This document shows positions 42,312 through 48,788 of a stretch of DNA of 64,000 nt, in pieces. Where the stretch lies: assembly GCF_900009145.1 (NCBI RefSeq), contig NZ_LN889815.1:142782-206781 (forward strand), read 5' to 3'. Made by a program: the position numbers and the translations under genes. The stretch's first letter is position 1, and every line of letters starts with the position of its first letter. This DNA comes from Planktothrix tepida PCC 9214 (GTDB lineage: Bacteria > Cyanobacteriota > Cyanobacteriia > Cyanobacteriales > Microcoleaceae). The notes beneath the pieces were generated by a model. It was not told where the DNA came from. It saw nothing but the letters and a program-made list of their open reading frames with translations, and searched no databases.

Positions 42312-42761
42312 ATGACTCAATCAATGGATGATCTGAAAAATGGTGAACGGCTTTCTACAGAAAAGTTTAAAGCTGAATATGCGGAAGGACGGCGAGATTT
42401 CAGCTATACAAATTTGACTGAAATTAATTTGCAGGGGATGAATTTATGCGGGATTGACTTACGCTATGCAGTTCTATACAAAGCTAATTTGCAAGGTGCA
42501 AATTTAAGCCAAGCCGACTTGGAACGCGCGAATCTCAGCTATGCTAACCTCAGTGATGCTAATCTGAGTTGGGCTAATCTGAGTGGCACAAATCTAGCCC
42601 ATACAAAGTTATGGCATACTAATCTGAGTTGGGCTGATTTGGATGCTGCTAATCCTGAACACGCTCAATTAAAATTAACAACAATTACAGCAGTACGTCT
42701 TCCTTGGGGTGTCTACATTATCAGTCATAAAAAAGCGAGAAAGGAATTTAACGAGAATTAA
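42312..42761 (+). CDS. Pentapeptide-repeat protein
   Basis: A 149-residue protein. From about residue 43 it has a run of A(D/N)LxX pentapeptides (YKANLQGANLSQADLERANL, then SYANLSDANLSWANL), which fold into a right-handed quadrilateral beta helix. The N-terminal 40 residues are acidic and form a cap. The last 35 residues are not repeats and carry Lys/Arg. Such proteins can mimic DNA, as the quinolone-resistance Qnr family does, but most have unknown roles. It is terminated by a hairpin. Confidence 0.82.
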   Translation: MTQSMDDLKNGERLSTEKFKAEYAEGRRDFSYTNLTEINLQGMNLCGIDLRYAVLYKANLQGANLSQADLERANLSYANLSDANLSWANLSGTNLAHTKLWHTNLSWADLDAANPEHAQLKLTTITAVRLPWGVYIISHKKARKEFNEN

Positions 42762-42769
42762 AACATAAA

Positions 42770-42794
42770 AACTCTCCCCATTTTGGGGAGGGTT
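42770..42794. terminator. Hairpin between convergent genes
   Basis: CTCCCCA (42774-42780), a TTT loop, and TGGGGAG (42784-42790), with further pairing outside. An A-rich stretch on the left gives a U tract for leftward transcripts. It lies after the pentapeptide gene and also downstream of the leftward winged-helix gene. Confidence 0.55.
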
Positions 42795-42842
42795 AAACGA
42801 TTACCCATTTACACTGAATAACCTAGTAAAGCTTAACTATCA

Positions 42843-42940
42843 TTAACTGTCATCCTGAACGCTGAACAGTTTAATTATTATTAACTGTCATCCTGAATGC
42901 TGAACAGCTTAACTGTCATCCTGAACGAAGTGAAGGATCT
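42843..42940. repeat. Three tandem TTAACTGTCATCCTGAA units
   Basis: Units start at 42843, 42881 and 42909. The first two continue CGCTGAACAG or TGCTGAACAG, and the third continues CGAAGTGAAGGATCT, the common CCTGA-N-CGAAG-type interspersed repeat. No coding sense is seen. It is spacer DNA between convergent genes. Confidence 0.55.
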
Positions 42941-42988
42941 CCGTAGGGTCTGGAGGAATAATTGAGTTTTACGGTTGATTTTTTGGGT

Positions 42989-43291
42989 TTAGTGTTTTTT
43001 TTCATAAATATTATCTTCCTGGTTTAAAATTTGACCTGAAATTTGCAAAGATTCGAGCATCCGCTTTCCTTTCCCCTTAGCGATGAAATAGCCAAATTTT
43101 CCTTGCTTTTTGACATAAGATGCCTCAATAAACCCTTCTGACTCTAACCCCATTAGATGGTGACCAATTCGTTGTAAATTACCTCCTCTAGCTTGGCTAA
43201 ACGCACACAATTGTGCTTTAGTAATGCCCGGATTTTTGAGAATGGTTAAAAACAATAGTTTACGAACTCCAGTCAATAGTTTTAAGTTCAT
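42989..43291 (-). CDS. Winged-helix DNA-binding protein
   Basis: A 100-residue protein. The sequence VRKLLFLTILKNPGITKAQL then GNLQRIGHHLMGLESEGFIE and YVKKQGKFGYFIAKGKGKRM is a classic winged-helix pattern: helix, helix-turn-recognition helix and two-strand wing. It lacks ligand motifs. It is downstream of cas2 on the same strand and near the hairpin at 43334, so it may regulate the adaptation genes, but this is inference. Confidence 0.6.
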   Translation of the reverse strand: MNLKLLTGVRKLLFLTILKNPGITKAQLCAFSQARGGNLQRIGHHLMGLESEGFIEASYVKKQGKFGYFIAKGKGKRMLESLQISGQILNQEDNIYEKKH

Positions 43292-43333
43292 TCTGGAGTG
43301 AAGTCATATCATGTCTGGTTGAATACTAAATCT

Positions 43334-43383
43334 GTTGTTGCGCTTTAGCACCAATAAGTTTTTTCGCGCTAAAGCGCAACAAC
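43334..43383. repeat. 16-bp perfect inverted repeat
   Basis: GTTGTTGCGCTTTAGC (43334-43349) and GCTAAAGCGCAACAAC (43368-43383) with an 18-base loop. It lies between cas2 and the winged-helix gene. It may be a terminator for cas2, a mobile palindrome or an operator. Confidence 0.6.
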
Positions 43384-43436
43384 GTACTTTTGAAATGTGC
43401 CATTTTATTCGTTGGATCAATTGAACGGAGATAAGA

Positions 43437-43715
43437 TTAGACAATGAAAACAGGATCATCAATTTTGAATTCAGGTTTAAATCCCAAAATTAAAACTTTA
43501 TTTCGGCTGCGTTGAGAAAGGGGATAAAATCTAAGTTGATCTTCAATGGGGTTTAGCAATTTAAGCAAATGTTTTTGAAGTCGTTCATACTGATCCTGAT
43601 TTAAAACCGCTTCAAATACTGATTTTTGAACTCGCCATCCATAAAGTTCTAACAGTTTTGCAACTTTGTTTCGACGACGATCATTAACGATATCGTAACA
43701 AATGAGATAAAACAT
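43437..43715 (-). CDS. cas2: CRISPR adaptation protein Cas2
   Basis: A 92-residue protein from ATG 43715, starting MFYLICYDIVNDRRRNKVAK, the classical Cas2 beta1 strand with the conserved YDI(V/P). QKSVFEAVLNQDQYERLQK and DQLRFYPLSQRSRNKVLILG follow, so the ferredoxin-like fold is complete. Cas2 forms the scaffold dimer that holds two Cas1 dimers during spacer insertion. It is downstream of the stand-alone cas1 (82-base gap) and is the only cas2 in the window, so it may also serve the RT-Cas1. Confidence 0.9.
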   Translation of the reverse strand: MFYLICYDIVNDRRRNKVAKLLELYGWRVQKSVFEAVLNQDQYERLQKHLLKLLNPIEDQLRFYPLSQRSRNKVLILGFKPEFKIDDPVFIV

Positions 43716-43796
43716 AGGACAGGAAAACTGGAGGGTTAAAGTCCCCCTTTCCAAACAGGATTTAGGGGGATCTAATTTTAGGAAAAAATAAGGGTT

Positions 43797-44885
43797 TTAG
43801 TCTTTTCCGCTAAAAACTTGAACAACATTCTTTTGAGTTAGATACTCTTTGGCATACATCTTTTTGATTTTGCCTTTTTCCTTTTGCATCAACAAAGGTT
43901 GATAAAATTCAATATCGCCTAACAAACAAGCAATATATTCTTTAACTTGCAGTTCAAAACACTGGCGATAGCTGATTGTTCCCGCGAAAGGATGCTGAAT
44001 ATGGGTTGCGAGTTTTTCTTCCCAATGGTTAATAAAAATTTGGAGCGCAGACGGTTGAAGATAGCCTCCTCGACTTCCATTCGGAGGAACGAAATCTGAG
44101 GAAGTAATTGTGCCCGTTTGCAATAACTTAACGACTAAACTATCAACTAAAATCGGACGGAATTCTTCAATTAAATCATCAACTAAGGGTTGGTTCGTTT
44201 GGCTGAGTGTATGGAGATTACTGATTTCAGGATCTAAGCCTAAATCATGAATAAACAGCGCCATTTGTTGATGCAGAAAGGTATAACCGAGCTTCAACAT
44301 TTGAAGAACCGGATGGCTAAGGTCAAGACGAAAAGATGAATGACGGTTTGACCATTGGGGGACTAATGATGCTAAAATAGGATAATAATAGCTGGTGGCT
44401 GTTGCATGATAATCCCATAATTCTTCAATGGAATTTGCTGAAGGTAAATCATCAGCTAAAAGTTGCAAAAAGTTGATGGTGTTCTCAATATTACAGTGAT
44501 CCGATTTGGGTTGTAATTGTTTGAGAACAATGATTTCATTTTGCAGTTTTGCCCAAGTAATTGATTCTGCGATCGCTCGCACAAATTCAAGATCTTGAGA
44601 ACAAATTAACTGATGGGTTTGATATTTAAAAGAACGTTGAGGAGTAAGTTCTAAACTTCCTAATTGATCCCCATGAACGTTAATATAGTAGACGGGGATT
44701 TGGCGAGTTGCAATTAAAACTTGAGTTTGGCGGGAGAGGTTACAAATACCAAACAGAATAATTTGGGTAACTCGGTTAATGGGAACTCCTAAACACAACT
44801 GTTGTTTATGAAAAACTTGCAGGTAACGAGAGCGAACTTCAATGCTGGAACCGGGATGAATGACATAAATTGTTGGCATAAACAC
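43797..44885 (-). CDS. cas1: Cas1-like integrase, first catalytic Glu replaced
   Basis: A 362-residue Cas1. The N-terminal beta-rich domain (IYVIHPGSSIEVRSRYLQVF) is followed by the helical catalytic domain. The motif that normally reads GYEGxAxxxYF is DYHATATSYYYP here, so the metal-binding Glu is His160. The other two ligands remain: H225 (ISNLHTL) and D237 (LVDDLIEEFRP). A C-terminal Lys-rich tail follows. If the His is real, the protein should have lost or altered integration activity. Another Cas1, fused to a reverse transcriptase, lies 1.8 kb upstream and has an intact motif. The two genes share a promoter-region motif. Confidence 0.85.
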   Translation of the reverse strand: MFMPTIYVIHPGSSIEVRSRYLQVFHKQQLCLGVPINRVTQIILFGICNLSRQTQVLIATRQIPVYYINVHGDQLGSLELTPQRSFKYQTHQLICSQDLEFVRAIAESITWAKLQNEIIVLKQLQPKSDHCNIENTINFLQLLADDLPSANSIEELWDYHATATSYYYPILASLVPQWSNRHSSFRLDLSHPVLQMLKLGYTFLHQQMALFIHDLGLDPEISNLHTLSQTNQPLVDDLIEEFRPILVDSLVVKLLQTGTITSSDFVPPNGSRGGYLQPSALQIFINHWEEKLATHIQHPFAGTISYRQCFELQVKEYIACLLGDIEFYQPLLMQKEKGKIKKMYAKEYLTQKNVVQVFSGKD

Positions 44886-44976
44886 AATTTAACTCAAGGG
44901 TAAACTCAGGAAAAACGTAAACAGTAATTAGTTTTTACGGTTTGTTTTTTCCTTTGAGCTAATTTTTGCAGAGCTT

Positions 44977-44997
44977 TATATAGGTTTATATCTAGGT
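44977..44997 (-). promoter_or_regulatory. Bipartite motif upstream of cas1
   Basis: TATATAGGT, four bases, then ATCTAGGT (44977-44997), 92 bases before the cas1 start. The same TATATAGGT-N4-ATCTA order lies before RT-cas1 at 48707-48727. The surrounding gap (44886-45168) is AT-rich and otherwise contains no gene. Confidence 0.5.
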
Positions 44998-45168
44998 AAA
45001 ATCAAGGTTTATATGACTTTGTATATAAGTTATATATCTTTCTTTTTTAAGGCATTTTGGTATTTCATATTAATTTGTTCCAAATCGTGTAAAATATAAT
45101 ATTGTATTCATTGTTGCAGGTAAAATAGGCATTAGACGAGTTGCCATTCCTTAACCCCATAACTCACT

Positions 45169-45393
45169 ATGAATCAAAAAACTTATCAACTTCCTCTAAC
45201 CTTTGATCAAATTCTTAATCTTGTCCTCCAACTGACAGCAAAAGAACAAGAACAACTGATTCAAGAAATCCAGAAGAATCCCAAAAATCCAGATGAAGAC
45301 TTACTGAGTGTTTGTGGGACTTTTGGCAGAAATGCTCAAGCTCAAGGACTAACCGAAGACATCTTAGAAGAATTACTGGCTGATGAATCTTAA
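45169..45393 (+). CDS. Orphan antitoxin-like protein
   Basis: A 74-residue protein: LPLTFDQILNLVLQLTAKEQ then QLIQEIQKNP, and a C-terminal GLTEDILEELLADES helix. This resembles cyanobacterial antitoxin-like proteins of VapB/DUF type that precede a PIN toxin. The following frame carries only a remnant of a toxin C-terminus, so the pair is broken. It may persist as a decoy or a degraded remnant. The start ATG 45169 is clear. Confidence 0.5.
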   Translation: MNQKTYQLPLTFDQILNLVLQLTAKEQEQLIQEIQKNPKNPDEDLLSVCGTFGRNAQAQGLTEDILEELLADES

Positions 45394-45396
45394 ACT

Positions 45397-45450
45397 CATT
45401 ATCAGATTATTACTCCCAAAGATTTTCTAACCCTTGATGAGTTTATATAG
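45397..45450 (+). pseudogene. Remnant of a PIN-domain toxin C-terminus
   Basis: A 17-codon stretch just after the antitoxin reads HYQIITPKDFLTLDEFI then stop. ITPxxFLxL is the usual end of PIN toxins of the VapC-like type. The start and catalytic Asp residues are absent. It appears to be a deletion remnant. Confidence 0.4.
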
Positions 45451-45510
45451 ATAAATTTTAAGATTTAACTACTGGTTAAGTAGCCGGACAAATCAAAGTT
45501 TAATTGATTT

Positions 45511-45637
45511 ATAGCGGTATTAGATGGCGTAGCCGTCGCTTTGTGGTATCGCGTGAATTACAGAGGCTCTTTTTTATAAAAAAACAGCCAGCGAGGACGC
45601 TGGCACTTCTGTAATCCATACGATTGCACACCGCTAT
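45511..45637. repeat. MITE-like element with nested inverted repeats
   Basis: The ends ATAGCGGT (45511-45518) and ACCGCTAT (45630-45637) are complementary, as are ATTACAGA (45557-45564) and TCTGTAAT (45608-45615). A central GC hairpin lies between. Such palindromic elements of about 120 bases are common in cyanobacteria. It sits at the trailer end of CRISPR array 2. Confidence 0.45.
45578..45603 (-). terminator. Terminator at the trailer end of CRISPR array 2
   Basis: On the minus strand CCAGCG, a TCCT loop, CGCTGG, CTG and seven T residues (45584 down to 45578). It lies 55 bases past the last repeat and would end a leftward transcript of the array. Confidence 0.7.
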
Positions 45638-45657
45638 GGTTAAAAAATCATCAATTT

Positions 45658-46425
45658 GCTGCTATTAATACGACTAATTTCTTAGTCTAAAGTTTTTACA
45701 GTGCTAAAGTTTCTGTTACACCAACATCAAATATGTTTCCATTAATACGACTAATTTCTTAGTCTAAAGACCGAGTGGGAGGACTTAACTGAGGGTAATT
45801 CGTTTTGTTTCCATTAATACGACTAATTTCTTAGTCTAAAGGAGTTTAGTCGGAAATTTGAAATTCCAGAGACTCCAGTTTCCATTAATACGACTAATTT
45901 CTTAGTCTAAAGTTTACTCAAATTCTCCATCAAAAAAAATGGACATGCAAAAGTTTCCATTAATACGACTAATTTCTTAGTCTAAAGATGTGGTCGTTAG
46001 CACCGAAAATTTGAGTGTGTCTGGTTTCCATTAATACGACTAATTTCTTAGTCTAAAGTGGTTTTTCGGAGGGCGATCGTCCTCCGGCTGACTTTATAGT
46101 TTCCATTAATACGACTAATTTCTTAGTCTAAAGTTTAAAACCATTAAAATAGGTTATAGCAAATACACTTGTTTCCATTAATACGACTAATTTCTTAGTC
46201 TAAAGTCTCAGTCAAAATTGGGTGCCTAAAAATAAATAGGTACTGTTTCCATTAATACGACTAATTTCTTAGTCTAAAGTTATTTTCAACAGTTCCGGAT
46301 TATATTGATGTTCTTGGTTTCCATTAATACGACTAATTTCTTAGTCTAAAGGCCTATTTTATGCGGAATTCCGCTTCTTAATGTAAGCAAGTTTCCATTA
46401 ATACGACTAATTTCTTAGTCTAAAG
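45658..46425 (-). CRISPR. CRISPR array 2, 35-base repeats
   Basis: Eleven repeats of 35 bases start at 45658, 45735, 45807, 45878, 45953, 46024, 46099, 46171, 46245, 46317 and 46391. Each begins GTTTCCATTAATACGACTAA and contains a perfect GACTAA-TTTC-TTAGTC hairpin. The ten spacers are 36-42 bases. The first repeat at the left is degenerate in its opening bases, which marks the trailer. The leader is expected on the right, next to the RT-cas1 gene, and a leftward terminator lies on the left. The 5' twelve bases are identical to array 1, while the stem differs. Confidence 0.93.
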
Positions 46426-46655
46426 TCTAGGCTCGTAGAAGCCTTACTCTGACTGGATTATAAACCCCTAAATCTGAGGGCGTCAAGTTTCGCCTTCAAT
46501 AAATGCTACTTATTCTCAATAAACAACAATAAACGATGCTTGAAACCGAGACAGAGAGGGCAATCTGAGGGGGTCAACGAAATAATAAGGATTTCAGCAA
46601 TTCCCAGACCCCCTCAGCAACTTAACCTTCTCCTGCTATTAGCAAAATTGTATCC
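46426..46655 (-). promoter_or_regulatory. Probable CRISPR array 2 leader
   Basis: This 230-base gap between array 2 and RT-cas1 is expected to hold the leader and promoter. It has the repeat AATCTGAGGGCGTCAA (46471) and AATCTGAGGGGGTCAA (46562), and an inverted repeat CTGAGGGGGTC / GACCCCCTCAG (about 46565-46617). No clear -35/-10 pair was chosen. The repeats could be integration or binding sites, or the end of RT-cas1 transcription. Confidence 0.5.
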
Positions 46656-48662
46656 TTAATTTTTCCAAATCATCGGACGATAAACCTCCACCTCTCCCAT
46701 CAAAGCCGCAATGTACTCTCGGACTTGTAACTCAATACAACGTCGTAAACTAACTTTGTATCCTGTTTGAGGATGAGTCACTTCAGAATATAGCTTTTCC
46801 TCCCAGTGTTTGAGGTACTTTTTGAGTGCATCCGGCTGAAGATAAACCCCACCCAATTCATCAGGAGACGTAAAATCTTCAAGCAACAAAATTTTAGAAT
46901 TAACTAAATAACTCACAAACGAGTCAACAATTTGAGCGCGAAATTCTTCCATTAAATCACTCACCAAAGCCGGATGATTATCACGGGGAACGTGCAAATT
47001 GCCAAAATGAGTATGTAATCCTGCTAATTCAATAAAGGAACAAACATTTTGACTCAATAGCGTATAACCCAAACTCAATAAACTATTAATCGGATCAGTG
47101 GGAGGACGTTTTGTGCGCTTTTCAAAAGTAAATGATCCCGTAAATAAAGATCCTAATGCTTGAAAATAAATCGTTGCCGCTTTTCCTTCATATCCCCGCA
47201 ACCCATCCAGACTTTCTGCAAACAATAACTTCTCCATTAAAACTGCTAAATCTGCGATCGCCTCTGTAGCAACTTTATTCTTACGACGACGATTTAACTT
47301 CATTAACAACCCACGAGAATTATGCAATTTAGCTAAAACAATTGCCTCAGCTTGTTGTCGCACAAATTCAGGATTTAAAGCTCGTTCAACTTGTTGAGCT
47401 AAATACTCAACCTTTGCGTGACCATCTGTTTGTAACCGACCAAAATAACGCCCCCGTTGCGATAAATAGAGAATCGGAATCCGTCGGCGTAACGCTAAAC
47501 TTACTGCCCCATGAGATAAATTACAACACCCAAATAACACAATATGGCTAACCCGATTTACAGGAACTTTGATTCGCAGTTCCTTCTCAAAAAAAACTTG
47601 AAATTGTTGGCGATAAACATTCAGGTAAGCGCCTTGATCCGTTACATAAAGTGTCGTCATAACTTCAATCCAATAATGAGCTAAATTGGTTTTTGGTTTA
47701 ACTTCTTGGTTCAAACTGCATCCTTTTGGAGGACGAGATACTTTAGCCGCCGGACGACGTTTGGGTTTGAAATAAGGAACGCCAGAAGCAGAAATCCCCC
47801 ACTCCCCTGCAACAGTTCGTTCAGGAGGTTCCGGTTCATACACCTCACCCGCCACAAACCGATATCCTAAAAAAACAAATTCCTCTTGGGGTGAATAAAT
47901 TCGAGTTTTATCGCTTTGCAAACTCAGGTAAATTTCTCCTAACCCCAAACGCACTTGTTCAAGGGCTTGATTTGCGGCGGCTTGACTCGTGGAACAAATC
48001 GCAAAATCATCCCCATAGCGCACTAAATTCAGTCCCAATTGGAGACACCGCCGATCAAATTCCGTTAGGTATAAATTAGCTAAAGCCCCAGATAAAACCC
48101 CACCTTGAATCACTCCTTGACCCGGATTAATTCGTTGACCCCGCAAAAAAATTCCAGACTTAAATTGCTGTTCAACAAGACGTACAACAATCGGTTCTAA
48201 TTCCAATTGTTGCAGTGCGGTGAGGAGTAAAGCCCAGCAGAGATGGTCATAGAATTCTGCAATATCACCTTTCAAAACCCAAGCAGGTTGCTGTTGGTAA
48301 TAAAGACAGAAATGCTGTACCGCATCATGAATATTGCGACCAATGCGATAGGCGTAACTACAATCGAGAAACGTATCTTCTAAGGGGAGATACATCTCCT
48401 CAAGTAGTAACCGTTGGACAATGCGATCTTTTACTGTTGGAATGCCAATTAACCGTCGCCCCCCACTTTTTTTCCTTAAGTAAAATCCCAAGGCGGGACG
48501 AGCAACATAGCACTCTTGTTGGAGTTGTTCTTGCAGTTGGCGTAACTGTTGTTCTGCGACGGATGCAAACTTATCAACAGTCATCCCATCCACACCCGCC
48601 GCCCGACTCCTCATCCGCACAATTCGCCAAGCAGCCCAAAGCCGTTCTAGGCTAAAATCCAT
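46656..48662 (-). CDS. Reverse transcriptase-Cas1 fusion
   Basis: A 668-residue protein. Residues 1-275 are a group II intron-like reverse transcriptase with AGVDGMTVDKF (22-32), RRLIGIPTVKDRIVQR, SYAYRIGR, WVLKGDIAEFYDHL, QGGVLSGALANLYL and the YGDD motif (216-219), so it appears active. Residues 335-668 are a Cas1 with all three ligands: E492 (GYEGKAA), H557 (GNLHVPR) and D569 (SDLMEEFR). Such fusions can acquire spacers from RNA and are known mainly for type III systems. No Cas6 domain is fused. The gene reads leftward into the leader side of array 2 and has a divergent STAND gene. Confidence 0.92.
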   Translation of the reverse strand: MDFSLERLWAAWRIVRMRSRAAGVDGMTVDKFASVAEQQLRQLQEQLQQECYVARPALGFYLRKKSGGRRLIGIPTVKDRIVQRLLLEEMYLPLEDTFLDCSYAYRIGRNIHDAVQHFCLYYQQQPAWVLKGDIAEFYDHLCWALLLTALQQLELEPIVVRLVEQQFKSGIFLRGQRINPGQGVIQGGVLSGALANLYLTEFDRRCLQLGLNLVRYGDDFAICSTSQAAANQALEQVRLGLGEIYLSLQSDKTRIYSPQEEFVFLGYRFVAGEVYEPEPPERTVAGEWGISASGVPYFKPKRRPAAKVSRPPKGCSLNQEVKPKTNLAHYWIEVMTTLYVTDQGAYLNVYRQQFQVFFEKELRIKVPVNRVSHIVLFGCCNLSHGAVSLALRRRIPILYLSQRGRYFGRLQTDGHAKVEYLAQQVERALNPEFVRQQAEAIVLAKLHNSRGLLMKLNRRRKNKVATEAIADLAVLMEKLLFAESLDGLRGYEGKAATIYFQALGSLFTGSFTFEKRTKRPPTDPINSLLSLGYTLLSQNVCSFIELAGLHTHFGNLHVPRDNHPALVSDLMEEFRAQIVDSFVSYLVNSKILLLEDFTSPDELGGVYLQPDALKKYLKHWEEKLYSEVTHPQTGYKVSLRRCIELQVREYIAALMGEVEVYRPMIWKN

Positions 48663-48706
48663 AGCAGGTTGTGTTAAGTGCCTACAACTTGATTATCTGA
48701 AGCGTC

Positions 48707-48727
48707 TATATAGGTACGGATCTAAGT
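48707..48727. promoter_or_regulatory. Bipartite motif upstream of RT-cas1
   Basis: TATATAGGT, four bases, then ATCTAAGT at 48707-48727, in the 126-base gap between RT-cas1 and the divergent STAND gene. It matches the motif before the stand-alone cas1 (44977-44997). It lies 45 bases from the RT-cas1 start and 62 bases from the STAND gene start. Confidence 0.55.
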
Positions 48728-48788
48728 TATTTGACAAATTATATAAGTTCAGATAAAACCAGATTAAGGAAGAAAGAAGGCAAAAGCA

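Noticed and set aside
42843-42940. Three tandem TTAACTGTCATCCTGAA units as a small CRISPR array
   Set aside because: Unit spacing is irregular (38 and 28 bases), the units differ in length, and there are no unique spacers; the motif is a common interspersed repeat.
45169-45450. An intact toxin-antitoxin pair
   Set aside because: Only the antitoxin is whole. The toxin part is about 17 codons and lacks catalytic residues.
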